Positions 1 to 9,237 are shown, counted from the stretch's first letter. The stretch is 64,000 bases of DNA from Nocardia colli (GCF_008704205.1 NZ_VXLC01000027.1:1-64000), one strand, 5' to 3'. Numbers and translations: made by a program. The notes: generated from the sequence alone by a model not told the origin.

Positions 1-1
1 C

Positions 2-2500
2 GATCTCGGCGTCGACTCGATCAAGCGGGTGCAGGTGATCGGCGCACTACAGGAACGGTTTCCGGACTTACCGAGCCTCGGCCCGGAGCAGTTGGGCACG
101 CTACGTACCCTCGATCAGATCGTCGACGAGCTCGCCTCGTCGGTGGGCGGTGATGTCCACCCAAAAGCTGAAGCCGCGGCCGAAACGCCGCGGCACGCCG
201 TCGAACTGATCACCCTGCCCGCCGTCGACCGGGCCGACGCGCCCTACCGCGCGGACGCCGACATCGCGCTCCTGGACCTCAGCGGGGAGGCGGAGGCAGA
301 CTGTGCCGCACTCGAATCCGCGTTCGTCGCACTCGGCTGGGCAGTCCATCGTCGCAGTGGCCCGGATCTGGCGGAGCTCGGCTCCGTGGATGTGTGCCTC
401 GTTGTCGTCGGCGATGCGGCCCACTGGGATTCGGCACAGCAGCGCCTCGGCGCGACCATCCTGGCCGCAGGTCAGGCGGTGCCGTTGTTGCAGAAGGCCG
501 ATGACCGGGCGAGCTTCGTCACCGTCACGCGCCTCGACGGTCAGCTCGGCTTCGCGGGCACGGCCGATCCAGTGTCCGCTCTGCTCGGTGGCGTCGGCGG
601 CGTGGTGAAAACGCTTGCCGCCGAACAGCCGTCGCTGTTCTGCCGGGCGCTGGAGATTGACCCGGAGGTCACGCCGGAACGGCTGGCCGATCTCGTGACC
701 GCCGAATTGTTCGACGCGGCACGGGACTCCCTCGAGGTCGGAATCGACGCGGCGGGGGAGCGGCGGACACTCCTCCCGAGTGCGTATGCGCCCGCCGGCT
801 CCGTGACCATCGTCCGTCCCGGCACCGAGCAGCAGCCGAGTCTGCTGACGGCAGCGGATGTTCTGCTGGTCACCGGCGGCGCGCGTGGCGTCACCGCGAC
901 GTGTGTGAAAGCGCTGGCGCAACGCAGCGAGGCCCGGTTCGTCCTGCTCGGTCGATCCGAGCTGACACCCGAACCCGACTGGGCGGCAGGCGTTCCCGAC
1001 GCGGACCTCAAGCCCGCGGCGGTACGTGCGCTGGCGAGCACGGGCGTGAAGCCCCGCGAGATCGAGCGCGCCTGCGCCGGAGTGCTTGCGGCGCGGGAGA
1101 TCCGGGCGACGCTGACCGAGCTGGGTTCGCGGGCCGAGTATCTCGCGGTGGACGCCACCGACGAGACCGCGGTGCGGACCGCGCTCGCACCGTGGCGCGA
1201 CACCATCACCGGCGTCGTCCACGGGGCCGGGGTGCTGGCCGACTCGATGATCACGGACAAGACCGCCGAATCCATCGGACGAGTCCTGGAACCGAAGATC
1301 GCCGGACTGGCCACCGTGCTCGCCGCCCTCGGCGAACTGCGGCACCTGGTGCTGTTCACCTCGGTGGCGGGCCTGTTCGGCAACGCGGGGCAGGCCGACT
1401 ACGCCGCCGCGAACGAGGCGCTGTCCCGGTTCGCGGTGAGCTGGCGGCGGCACCATCCCGACTGCCACGTCACCGCGATCGACTGGGGCGCCTGGGACGG
1501 CGGCATGGTGACGCCCGCGCTCCGCGGCCACTTCCTGGCCCGCGGCATCGCGCTGCTGGACCCGGAGATCGGGGCGGCCGCCTTCACCGAGCAGTTCACC
1601 GCGGATCATCGGGAGGACACCGTCGTCCTCATCGGTCCCGCGAACGGACTGTCCGGCGACGCCGGCGTCGAACCGAGCGCTGTGTCCGCTCGACGGGTAC
1701 TGACCGGACTCACCGACGAGCCGATCATCCAGGCCCACCGCATCGGCGAACACGTCGTGCTGCCCGCCACTTTCGGCCTCGGCGCGATGATCAACCTCGC
1801 CGAGCGCAGCCTGGCCGGCCGAACCGTGGTCGGTGTCCGGGACTTCGAGGTGCTCAAGGGAATCGTGTTCGACCGCCCGATCGACGAGGTCGAGCTCGAA
1901 CTGATCCCCGGCGAGTCGGCCGACGGCCGGACGTTGGTGGAAGCGAACATTCGCGGCGGCAACATCCTGCACTTCCGCGCCACGCTGCTGCTCGGCAGCG
2001 GCGCGGAGGACGCGCCGAGCAAGCTGATTCCGAGCGGATCGGCCAGCGACGCGAACATCTATCGCGACGCCATCCAGTTCCACGCGCCGGCCCTTCAGGG
2101 TCTGCGCCTGGTGCGGGCGGCCTCCGACGACGCGATCGTCTTCGAATGCTCGCTTCCGGCAGCCCGAGTGGCGAACGGCGCCTACGCGGGCCGCTTGCAC
2201 GATCCGGTCCTCGCGGACCTGATCCTGCAAGGCCCGCCGGTCCTCGGCTACCGCCTGCTCGGCGGCGCCTGCCTGCCCCTCGGGGTCGGCCGGGCGGACT
2301 ACTACCGGCCGTTGCCCGCGGACGAGACGTTCCTGCTCGTCGTGGACAACCCGCGCACGGGACGCGTCGATGCCCGCATCGACGCCACCGCGATCACAAC
2401 GGACGGCGCAGTGCTGCAACGGTTCTCCGACGTCACCGTGGTGACGACGCCGGATCTGACAGAGAAGTTCCAGACCTCGGTGAGGCGGTGGATGGCATGA
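2..2500 (+). CDS. PUFA-synthase-like polyketide synthase subunit (PfaA-like C-terminal part: ACP-KR-DH), 5' truncated
   Basis: The reading frame is open from the left window edge, so the N-terminal part (in this family KS, acyltransferase and tandem ACPs) is missing. The visible protein starts in an acyl carrier protein: GVDSIKR carries the phosphopantetheine serine at 17-19. A ketoreductase follows, with its NADPH motif VTGGARGV near 868-891 and the catalytic pair in FTSVAG and ADYAAAN (Tyr near 1399). The last ~250 residues look like a PKS dehydratase hotdog with the candidate histidine in QAHRIGEHVVLPA. ACP-KR-DH order and the SIKRVQV motif are characteristic of PfaA-type iterative synthases. 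The gene overlaps the next one by ATGA, so the two are translationally coupled. An enediyne or glycolipid-type iterative PKS is an alternative. Confidence 0.85.
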   Translation, partial: DLGVDSIKRVQVIGALQERFPDLPSLGPEQLGTLRTLDQIVDELASSVGGDVHPKAEAAAETPRHAVELITLPAVDRADAPYRADADIALLDLSGEAEADCAALESAFVALGWAVHRRSGPDLAELGSVDVCLVVVGDAAHWDSAQQRLGATILAAGQAVPLLQKADDRASFVTVTRLDGQLGFAGTADPVSALLGGVGGVVKTLAAEQPSLFCRALEIDPEVTPERLADLVTAELFDAARDSLEVGIDAAGERRTLLPSAYAPAGSVTIVRPGTEQQPSLLTAADVLLVTGGARGVTATCVKALAQRSEARFVLLGRSELTPEPDWAAGVPDADLKPAAVRALASTGVKPREIERACAGVLAAREIRATLTELGSRAEYLAVDATDETAVRTALAPWRDTITGVVHGAGVLADSMITDKTAESIGRVLEPKIAGLATVLAALGELRHLVLFTSVAGLFGNAGQADYAAANEALSRFAVSWRRHHPDCHVTAIDWGAWDGGMVTPALRGHFLARGIALLDPEIGAAAFTEQFTADHREDTVVLIGPANGLSGDAGVEPSAVSARRVLTGLTDEPIIQAHRIGEHVVLPATFGLGAMINLAERSLAGRTVVGVRDFEVLKGIVFDRPIDEVELELIPGESADGRTLVEANIRGGNILHFRATLLLGSGAEDAPSKLIPSGSASDANIYRDAIQFHAPALQGLRLVRAASDDAIVFECSLPAARVANGAYAGRLHDPVLADLILQGPPVLGYRLLGGACLPLGVGRADYYRPLPADETFLLVVDNPRTGRVDARIDATAITTDGAVLQRFSDVTVVTTPDLTEKFQTSVRRWMA

Positions 2501-4614
2501 CAGTGCTCGAGTTCGACGGAATACCGTTCGACCCGACGGGTTCCGCGGTGGCGATGAGGTCCGAAAACAGTGGCGCGGCCCCTGATCCGGATCCGTCCGC
2601 TGAACGGGCGGACGCGGTGGCGACACGCGGGCCGCAGTACCCGCACGGCTCGCCGAGCGGCGAACGGCAGGGCGCTGACCCGGTGGCTCCGAGCTCCGGA
2701 AACGGCGGCATCGCCGCCGGTGGTGGCCCGGCGGTCGCCTCGCCGCGCGTCGGTGCGGCACGAGTCGAGAACCCGCTCAGCGAGATTCGCGCCGGCGTGG
2801 TGACCGCGCACCGTGCGGCCTTGTCCGCGCAGGTGGCCTTGCAGCGGGCGGTCTGGCGGCGGACGTTGCGCGCGGCGACCGGTGACAGTCAGCTCGTCCC
2901 GGCAGTCGGCGAGCCGACGGGCGGCCCCGGTTTCGGCGGCGGCAACGGCGCCGTCGCCGAAACCGAGGGCGCAGCAGCCGAATCGGCGTTCAAGCCGCTG
3001 GCCCGCACCCGGCTGCGGAGCCTCGACCGCGCGGCCCTGCTGCGCCTGGTCGACGGCGATGTGGCCGGTGTGTTCGGCTCTCGGCATCAGCGATTCGGCG
3101 TCACCTCGGTGGCTCGACTCGCCGCGGCCGGGCCCCTGGTGCTGACCGACGTGACGACGATCGAATTGCGCGGCGGCACCGGAAAGGGCCGCGTGGTCGC
3201 GCACTTCGACGGCGATCCGCAGGCCGCGGCGGTGCAGGCCGCGGAGGTGTTCGCGCTCTTCACCGGCATGCAGCTGTGCCTGTCGGGCAGCACGCTGAAT
3301 ACCGCGCAGCTCAGCGGCTCGGTCGTGGGCAGCGCCGCAACGGTGGAACTCGTCGTCACCGACATCGACCTGGTGCCGAGGCCGCACGTCTCCGCGACCG
3401 CGAACTTCCCTGGCACACAGGGACAGTTGCAGGTCACCGTCACGGTCGCCGAACCGGTCGGCACCGGAGTCGGACCGGGCGCGGCCGCACCGTCGCTGCT
3501 GCTCAACGAATTCCACATGACCCACCTCGCCCGCGGCGACCAAAGCATCGCCATGGGACCGGAATTCGCCGAATACACCGGCGTGCGCGCGACTCGGCTG
3601 CCCACCGGCGGCCTGCTGCTCGTCGACCGGGTCATCGAATTCGACGGCGCGCGTGGCCGATTGGACGGCGCGACCTACACCACCGAATACGACTCGCCCG
3701 CCGATTCCTGGTACTACGGCGACACGGCGAACGAGTCCATGCCGCACTTCGTCTACATGGAAACCTCGCTGCAAGCCGCGCTGCTGATGGGCTACTACGC
3801 GGGACCGACCCTCACCCAGCCGGGCGTCACGCTCAGCCTGCGCAATCTCGGCGGCACGGCAACGGTGCTGCGCCAGATAGACCTGCGCGACAAGACGATC
3901 GAGCAGTCGTCCCGGTTGCTGTCGACCACGATCCTGCCCGGGTCGTCGCTGCAAACGTTCGACTACACGCTGAGTGTGGACGGCGAGCCGTTCTACTCCG
4001 GCGAGACCATGTTCGGCTACTTCAGCGACGAGGCCCTGGCCAACCAGACCGGCCTCGACGCGGGCCGCGCGGCCCCGACCTGGCTGGACGAGCACGCGGA
4101 CGCGCGGATCCGGACCATCGACGTGGCCGCGCGTCGTGCCGACCCGGCCGCCGAACTGTGCGCGCGCCGGACCCTCGCCCTGATCGACCACATCGACGTG
4201 GTCGACGGCGGCGGGAAATACCAAGCGGGCTACCTGCATTCGCTGCGCGCGATCGACCCGTCGGACTGGTACTTCGAACGGCACTTCCACCTCGACCCGG
4301 TCATCCCGGGCTCGCTGGGCGTGGAGTCGGTCATCCACGCGGTACAGGAGTGGATGCTGGACGCGGGATTCGCTGACTCCCTTAGGGACCCGGTCTTCCG
4401 CATCCCCGCCGACCTGCCGTTCAGCTGGCGCTACCGGGGCCAGTTCCTGCCCACTGACGGCACCGTGGAACTGGACGCGCACATCAAGGAGATCCGGCGC
4501 GGACCGCACGGCGTCACCGTCATCGTGGACGGTTCGCTGTGGAAGCCCGGCCTGCGCATTTACGAACTCAACGACCTCGCGGTCGAACTCGTCGAGCGAG
4601 AGGACCACCGATGA
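2497..4614 (+). CDS. PfaC-like dehydratase subunit (multiple hotdog domains, no KS/CLF)
   Basis: This 705-residue protein starts at the ATG overlapping the previous stop. Residues 1 to ~165 are Gly/Ala/Pro-rich and look disordered. From ~175 the sequence resembles the dehydratase half of PfaC: LLRLVDGDVAGVFG, then a FabA-like hotdog with PHFVYMETS at ~413-421 and TLSVDGEPFYSGETMFGYFS. A second one follows with GGKYQAGY and HFHLDPVIPGSLG (candidate His596/His598). Canonical PfaC is KS-CLF-DH-DH; here KS and CLF are absent and must be supplied by the truncated upstream subunit or elsewhere. In PUFA synthases these domains dehydrate and isomerise beta-hydroxyacyl-ACP intermediates. The stop overlaps the pfaD start by ATGA. 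Confidence 0.85.
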   Translation: MTVLEFDGIPFDPTGSAVAMRSENSGAAPDPDPSAERADAVATRGPQYPHGSPSGERQGADPVAPSSGNGGIAAGGGPAVASPRVGAARVENPLSEIRAGVVTAHRAALSAQVALQRAVWRRTLRAATGDSQLVPAVGEPTGGPGFGGGNGAVAETEGAAAESAFKPLARTRLRSLDRAALLRLVDGDVAGVFGSRHQRFGVTSVARLAAAGPLVLTDVTTIELRGGTGKGRVVAHFDGDPQAAAVQAAEVFALFTGMQLCLSGSTLNTAQLSGSVVGSAATVELVVTDIDLVPRPHVSATANFPGTQGQLQVTVTVAEPVGTGVGPGAAAPSLLLNEFHMTHLARGDQSIAMGPEFAEYTGVRATRLPTGGLLLVDRVIEFDGARGRLDGATYTTEYDSPADSWYYGDTANESMPHFVYMETSLQAALLMGYYAGPTLTQPGVTLSLRNLGGTATVLRQIDLRDKTIEQSSRLLSTTILPGSSLQTFDYTLSVDGEPFYSGETMFGYFSDEALANQTGLDAGRAAPTWLDEHADARIRTIDVAARRADPAAELCARRTLALIDHIDVVDGGGKYQAGYLHSLRAIDPSDWYFERHFHLDPVIPGSLGVESVIHAVQEWMLDAGFADSLRDPVFRIPADLPFSWRYRGQFLPTDGTVELDAHIKEIRRGPHGVTVIVDGSLWKPGLRIYELNDLAVELVEREDHR

Positions 4615-6191
4615 CCACCGCGCAGACGAGCGCCGTCGCCCAGACGGCCGAAGAGATCGGCGCCGTGCTGCTCGAGGTACGGCGGCCGGCCTGGATCGTC
4701 CGCCACGACGGCCGGGTCGGCGTGACCTCGGACGCGGGCATCGCCGCCCGCGCGGAGGTGCTCACCGCGGTCGCCCCGCTGCCGCCGGAACTGCTCGGCG
4801 ACAAGCAGTTCCACGCCACCCACGGCGTGCGGGCCGCATACGCGGCGGGGGCGATGGCCAACGGGATCGCGTCGCCGGCCCTGGTTTCGGCGATGGCACG
4901 GGCGGGCTACCTCGCCTCGTACGGCGCCGCGGGGGTCACGCCCGCGGTGGTGGACGCGGCGCTGGCCGAACTCAGCGCCGCGCTGCCCGGAAAGCCGTTC
5001 GCCTGCAACCTGATCCACAGTCCGTCCGAACCGGCGCTGGAACGCGCCATCGTCGATTCCTGCCTGCGCCACCAGGTGCGCTGCGTGGAGGCATCGGCCT
5101 TCATGGGACTCACCGCCGAGGTGGTCCGATACCGGGTCGCCGGTCTCGGCGTCGATCGGCACGGGCAGGTCGAGGTGCGGAACCGGTTGATCGCCAAGGT
5201 TTCCCGGGTCGAGGTGGCCGAGCCGTTCCTGCGGCCCGCGCCGGCGAATCTGCTGCGTCAGCTGGTCGCGTCGGGCGACATCACCGCCGAGCAGGCGCGG
5301 CTGGCCGAGCAGGTGCCGATGGCCGACGACATCACCGCGGAGGCGGACTCCGGCGGTCACACCGACCGCAGGCCGCTGCTGGTGCTGTTGCCGGAACTGA
5401 TCGCCGCGCGCGATCGGAGCATTCTGCCGGCCGCTGCCGCGGTACGCATCGGTGCGGCGGGCGGCATCGGCACTCCGGCGGCCGCCGCCGCGGCGTTCGC
5501 GCTGGGCGCCGCCTACGTGGTGACCGGCTCGATCAACCAGGCCACCCGCGAGGCCGCGCAATGCGACACCACCAAAGAGCTACTGGCCCGAGCGGATTTC
5601 GCCGACTGCACGATGGCGCCGTCCTCGGACATGTTCGAGCTCGGTGTGCAGGTACAGGTGCTGCGCCGGGGCACCATGTTCGCCGCCCGCGCGCAACGTC
5701 TCTACGACACCTACCGCGCGTACGCCGGAATCGACGACATCCCGGCCGACCTGCGCCGTGACCTGGAGGCCACGCTGTTCCGGCGACCGCTGGACGCGGT
5801 GTGGCAGGACTGCGTCAGCTACTTCACCGAACGCGATCCGGGTCAGCTGATCGGCGCGGCCGAGGATCCGAAGCGCAAGATGGCGCTGGTGTTCCGGTGG
5901 TATCTCGGCCTGTCGTCCGGGTGGAGCATCCGCGGCGAGGCCGACCGCGCCGCCGATTACCAGGTGTGGACCGGGCCGGCGATGGGTGGCTTCAACAGCT
6001 GGGTCAACGGGACTTACCTGGCCGCGCTCAGCAACCGGCACGTCGCCGACATCGCCGATCAGCTCATGCTCGGCGCCGCCTATCTCACCCGGATCGCCCA
6101 GCTCCGCACGGCGGGCGCGCGGCTGCCGGCCGACTGCCACCGCTTCGTTCCGCGGCCGCTCGGCGCTGCCACCAGTTCTGGGGGCAGCTGA
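4611..6191 (+). CDS. pfaD: PfaD family enoyl reductase (FMN TIM barrel)
   Basis: This 526-residue protein starts at the ATG overlapping the PfaC-like stop (ATGA). It belongs to the 2-nitropropane-dioxygenase-like PfaD family, which acts in trans as enoyl reductase for PUFA and related iterative synthases. Visible signatures are an N-terminal segment (ELLGDKQFHATHGVRAAYAA), the barrel core FACNLIHSP and VRCVEASAFMGLT, a charged insertion with MADDITAEADSGGHTD, and the FMN-phosphate loop GAAGGIGTPAAAAAAFALGA followed by VTGSINQATREA. Its position directly after PfaA/PfaC-like genes makes the assignment secure. The product chain cannot be predicted from this. Confidence 0.93.
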   Translation: MTTAQTSAVAQTAEEIGAVLLEVRRPAWIVRHDGRVGVTSDAGIAARAEVLTAVAPLPPELLGDKQFHATHGVRAAYAAGAMANGIASPALVSAMARAGYLASYGAAGVTPAVVDAALAELSAALPGKPFACNLIHSPSEPALERAIVDSCLRHQVRCVEASAFMGLTAEVVRYRVAGLGVDRHGQVEVRNRLIAKVSRVEVAEPFLRPAPANLLRQLVASGDITAEQARLAEQVPMADDITAEADSGGHTDRRPLLVLLPELIAARDRSILPAAAAVRIGAAGGIGTPAAAAAAFALGAAYVVTGSINQATREAAQCDTTKELLARADFADCTMAPSSDMFELGVQVQVLRRGTMFAARAQRLYDTYRAYAGIDDIPADLRRDLEATLFRRPLDAVWQDCVSYFTERDPGQLIGAAEDPKRKMALVFRWYLGLSSGWSIRGEADRAADYQVWTGPAMGGFNSWVNGTYLAALSNRHVADIADQLMLGAAYLTRIAQLRTAGARLPADCHRFVPRPLGAATSSGGS

Positions 6192-6210
6192 TCGGCCGGT
6201 TGAATTGCCA

Positions 6211-6226
6211 CCTACGGATCCGTAGG
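6211..6226. promoter_or_regulatory. 16-bp perfect palindrome upstream of the desaturase
   Basis: CCTACGGATCCGTAGG is its own reverse complement. It sits 20 bp after the pfaD stop and 77 bp before the desaturase start, in the only sizeable gap (112 bp) of this cluster. Length and symmetry suit a TetR-family operator; TetR regulators commonly control desaturase genes in actinobacteria. No regulator gene lies next to it, so it would act in trans. A role in separating desaturase transcription from the PKS genes is inferred. Confidence 0.5.
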
Positions 6227-6303
6227 CTCGCGGAGGTTGTCGCGCTGGCGGTCGTGTTCGGTCCCCGCGCAAAGTGAGCCAAAATGTCTGAGGGGTAACG
6301 CAA

Positions 6304-7308
6304 ATGGGCCGACTTCTGACCCAGCTCGAGCTGCTCACCGAGCTGGAACCGATCGCGGCGGACAACGTCAACCGGCACCTGTCCATGGCGAAGGCCTGGC
6401 ATCCGCACGACTACGTGCCGTGGGACGAGGGCCGTAATTTCGCCGCGATGGGCGGCGTCGACTGGGACCCCAGCCAGTCGCAGCTGTCCGACGTCGCCAA
6501 GGCGGCGATGATCACCAACCTGCTCACCGAGGACAATCTGCCCTCCTACCACCGGGTGATCGCGGAGAACTTCTCCCAGGACGGCGCCTGGGGCACCTGG
6601 GTCGGTCGCTGGACCGCCGAGGAGAACCGGCACGGCATCGTGCTGCGGGACTACCTGGTGGTCACCCGCGGCGTCGACCCGGTCGAGCTGGAGAACGCCA
6701 GGATGATCGCGATGACCACGGGCTTCGACCCGCTGGCCGTCGCGAAGTACGGCACCATCGATCCGAGCGAGGTCCCGGACACCGGATTCTTGCTCGGCGT
6801 GGCCTACGTGACCTTCCAGGAACTCGCGACCCGACTGAGCCACCGCAACACCGGCCGGGTGTGCAACGACGCCATCGCCGACAAGATGCTGCAGCGCATC
6901 GCCGCCGACGAGAACCTGCACATGATCTTTTACCGCAACATGTGCGGTGCGGCGCTGGACCTGGCACCCGACCAGGCGATCGAGGCGATCGCGCTGACGC
7001 TGATGAACTTCCAGATGCCCGGCGCGGAGAACCCCAACTTCCGCCGCTACGGCGCGCTGATGGCCAAGCACGGCATCTACGACATGCGCCAGCACCTCGA
7101 AGACGTGGTGATGCCGGTGCTGCGCATCTGGAAGATCTTCGAGCGCACCGACTTCACCGCGGCCGGCGAGCAGACCCGCGAAAAGCTCGCCGACTACCTG
7201 GCGAAGTACGAACGCGACATGCTCAAGTTCGAGGAGCGCCGCGACCGCATCGCCGCCCGCCAGGCGAGCAAGCGCGACTCGGCCCCGCTCACCACCACGC
7301 TGCGCTAG
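6304..7308 (+). CDS. Ferritin-like acyl-ACP desaturase (DesA family)
   Basis: This 334-residue soluble di-iron desaturase should introduce a double bond into acyl-ACP or a related acyl thioester. The di-iron ligand motifs are visible: E76 in TEDNLPSYH, E106-E107-x-x-H110 in EENRH, and D202-E203-x-x-H206 in DENLH. The fold is all-helical, with no signal peptide. The length matches the plant-type stearoyl-ACP desaturase/DesA1-DesA2 family of Mycobacteriales. It lies 112 bp downstream of pfaD on the same strand, behind a 16-bp palindrome, suggesting that it acts on products or precursors of the PUFA-like synthase. A ribosome site-like GAGGGG lies about 10 bases before the ATG. Confidence 0.92.
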   Translation: MGRLLTQLELLTELEPIAADNVNRHLSMAKAWHPHDYVPWDEGRNFAAMGGVDWDPSQSQLSDVAKAAMITNLLTEDNLPSYHRVIAENFSQDGAWGTWVGRWTAEENRHGIVLRDYLVVTRGVDPVELENARMIAMTTGFDPLAVAKYGTIDPSEVPDTGFLLGVAYVTFQELATRLSHRNTGRVCNDAIADKMLQRIAADENLHMIFYRNMCGAALDLAPDQAIEAIALTLMNFQMPGAENPNFRRYGALMAKHGIYDMRQHLEDVVMPVLRIWKIFERTDFTAAGEQTREKLADYLAKYERDMLKFEERRDRIAARQASKRDSAPLTTTLR

Positions 7309-7326
7309 AGCAGCAGCAATAGGGTG

Positions 7327-7343
7327 CGAGGCGTCAAGCCTCG
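7327..7343. terminator. Hairpin between convergent desaturase and DUF998 genes
   Basis: CGAGGC, a 5-base loop GTCAA and GCCTCG form a 6-bp GC-rich stem 18 bases after the desaturase stop. The loop contains the stop codon of the opposing DUF998 gene. There is no clear U-run. Position between convergent genes suggests a short bidirectional terminator. Confidence 0.4.
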
Positions 7344-8068
7344 GTAGCTCCACCGGATCGCGCGGACTCGACGGCGGTTTCGTTGCCCTGGAGCTGGATT
7401 CGGGGCAGCGCGAGGAAAAGAACGGCGCCGGTAATGATTCGCCAGACGACGAACGGATCGATCGCGAGGCGCTCGGCGGTGCCCGCGCCGAGGCCGAGGT
7501 GGTTCGGGGCGAGGCTGGCGATCATGCCGATGACCGTGACGGCGATCAGCGCGAGAGTTGTTGCGGTGTAGGCGCGGTGGGTGCGGTAGAGGCGGGCGAT
7601 GATGATCATGATCGCGAGGCCGGAGAGCAGTTCCAGATAGGCGCCGGCCGGGTGCAGGACGACGCGCAGCTGGTTGCCGTTGGGGACCTCGCCCGCGCTG
7701 CCGGGGAAGAGCCCGACCAGGACAATGCCGAGACAGTTGATCAGGGCCAGATAGGGGATCGACCGTGCGGCACGGGTTTTCGGCAGCAGCGGGGTGAGCA
7801 GCAGAGCGGCGGCGAGCACCAGGACGCCGAGCAGGACGAACTCGGCGGACATGAGCGCGTGCCACGGTGAACAGATGTAGCGCGGGGTGGTCGCGCCGTA
7901 TTGCGCCATGTCGCCGAAACATTCGGGGACGCCGAGGTCGCTGATCATGTTCGCGGACCAGCTGTAAGGGTTCGCGTCGTGCCAGCGGCCGCCGACGACC
8001 AACTCGGCGATGTAGTACGTGATCGTCAGGAACAGCAGTGCCGCACCGAATTTCAGGCGGGCGGTCAT
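7334..8068 (-). CDS. DUF998 family integral membrane protein
   Basis: This 244-residue protein starts at the ATG that overlaps the stop of the upstream lipase gene (ATGA on the minus strand). It has about six hydrophobic segments, the first at residues ~8-22, and carries the family hallmark SANMISDLG in the first extracytoplasmic loop. DUF998 proteins have no established biochemical role. Tight coupling to a secreted lipase suggests a cell-envelope or lipid-linked function, but this is only context. It converges on the desaturase gene. Confidence 0.8.
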   Translation of the reverse strand: MTARLKFGAALLFLTITYYIAELVVGGRWHDANPYSWSANMISDLGVPECFGDMAQYGATTPRYICSPWHALMSAEFVLLGVLVLAAALLLTPLLPKTRAARSIPYLALINCLGIVLVGLFPGSAGEVPNGNQLRVVLHPAGAYLELLSGLAIMIIIARLYRTHRAYTATTLALIAVTVIGMIASLAPNHLGLGAGTAERLAIDPFVVWRIITGAVLFLALPRIQLQGNETAVESARSGGATEA

Positions 8069-9237
8069 GCGCGGCAGGTGGTCGGCGGGACGGGCAGACC
8101 GGCGAACCGGTCGTTGATCCACGCGGTGACCAGATCGCCGCGGGCGCGCCAGGCCTCGTGACCGCCGGGCAGCACGTGGTCGACCAGGTTGATGCCCAGG
8201 CGGCACATATCGGCTACCGCCTGATTGCCCCACGCGGTGTTGACCAGGTCGTCGCTGTCGCCGCGGGCGAGGAAGGTCGGGATGTCGGTGGCCACCTTCG
8301 GCAGGTTACCGGCGGATTCGTAGTCGGCCAGCAGGCTCTTCGCCGTGTCGTCGACGAACTGCGCGGCGGCCGGCGTCGCGGCCTGGCCGACGGCGAAGTC
8401 CTTCAGCGTCGACTGGCCGGTGCACAGGCCTTCGAGCCGGGGCGCCGCCGCGAGCAGCGGGCCGTGCAGCACCTTGTCGTAGGAGTAGTCCGGATGGTCG
8501 TAGCGGACGGCGGCGACCAGATAGGGCAGCAGCAGGTACTGGCCGACGGTCAGCGTGTTCGTCTCCGCGGCCTTGGCGAGTTCGCTGCGCAGCGCGGGCG
8601 AGAGCAGCACATTGCCGAGGATCTTCAACTCGGGCGCGTAGGTTTTCGCCGTTTCCACCGCGGACTCGGTGGCGCGCCCGCCCTGCGACAACCCCACGAG
8701 CACAACGTCTTCGGTCACCGGCAGGTCGAGTTGCCGCACCGCGCGCACGGAGTCGAGCACGTCGTAGCCCGAGGACTCGGCTTGCAGATACGGCGCGGAG
8801 CCGGGGCCGTCCAGGCCCTGGTAGTTGGTCATCACCACGGCCTTGTGCGCGTCGAGGAGGTTGGCGACCGTGACGTCGTTGCCGAACAGCTCGGGCGAGC
8901 TGGTCGGCGCGCACTCGTTGGCGACCCCGGAGGTGCCGTGGCCGTAGGCTACCAGCGGCCAACCCCCTTCCGGCGCGGCGCCTTTCGGCAAGTACACCGC
9001 ACCGGACACCTCGATGGGCGCTTTGTCCGGTGCGGTGGAGACATACCGGATATACGTCGCCGAACCGGCCGACGCGGAGATCTTCGGACCGCCGTTGGTC
9101 AGCGGCCGCTGGGAAAGGAGCGTGCCCGGCTTCGGCGGCGTCTCGGCGGCGGTGTCCGGCGAAGACCCGCAACTCGCGGCGATCAACGCCGCGGCGGCGG
9201 CAAGGGAAACCCACGTCAGTGCCCTTTTCGGACGCAC
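8065..9237 (-). CDS. Secreted lipoprotein lipase, alpha/beta hydrolase (secretory LIP family-like)
   Basis: This 390-residue protein has a signal peptide ending in a lipobox-like AASC (Cys23), so it is probably anchored outside the membrane. The alpha/beta-hydrolase core shows the oxyanion segment YGHGT (98-102), the nucleophile elbow GLSQGG (Ser184), a likely acid in RGDSDD (~328-330) and the histidine in PGGHEAW (H360). This arrangement matches actinobacterial secretory lipases related to the Candida LIP family, which hydrolyse acylglycerols or esters. The start is GTG with AAGGAG about 11 bases upstream. It is first in a two-gene unit with the DUF998 gene. The 219 bp between it and the ABC permease hold no gene I can support. 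Confidence 0.85.
   Translation of the reverse strand: MRPKRALTWVSLAAAAALIAASCGSSPDTAAETPPKPGTLLSQRPLTNGGPKISASAGSATYIRYVSTAPDKAPIEVSGAVYLPKGAAPEGGWPLVAYGHGTSGVANECAPTSSPELFGNDVTVANLLDAHKAVVMTNYQGLDGPGSAPYLQAESSGYDVLDSVRAVRQLDLPVTEDVVLVGLSQGGRATESAVETAKTYAPELKILGNVLLSPALRSELAKAAETNTLTVGQYLLLPYLVAAVRYDHPDYSYDKVLHGPLLAAAPRLEGLCTGQSTLKDFAVGQAATPAAAQFVDDTAKSLLADYESAGNLPKVATDIPTFLARGDSDDLVNTAWGNQAVADMCRLGINLVDHVLPGGHEAWRARGDLVTAWINDRFAGLPVPPTTCRA

Noticed and set aside
901..2496. Very long overlapping frame covering the PKS C-terminus
   Set aside because: The first ~530 codons are Arg/Gly/Pro-rich and read inside the KR/DH in another frame. Only the part from 2497 has hotdog motifs, so the PfaC-like gene starts there.
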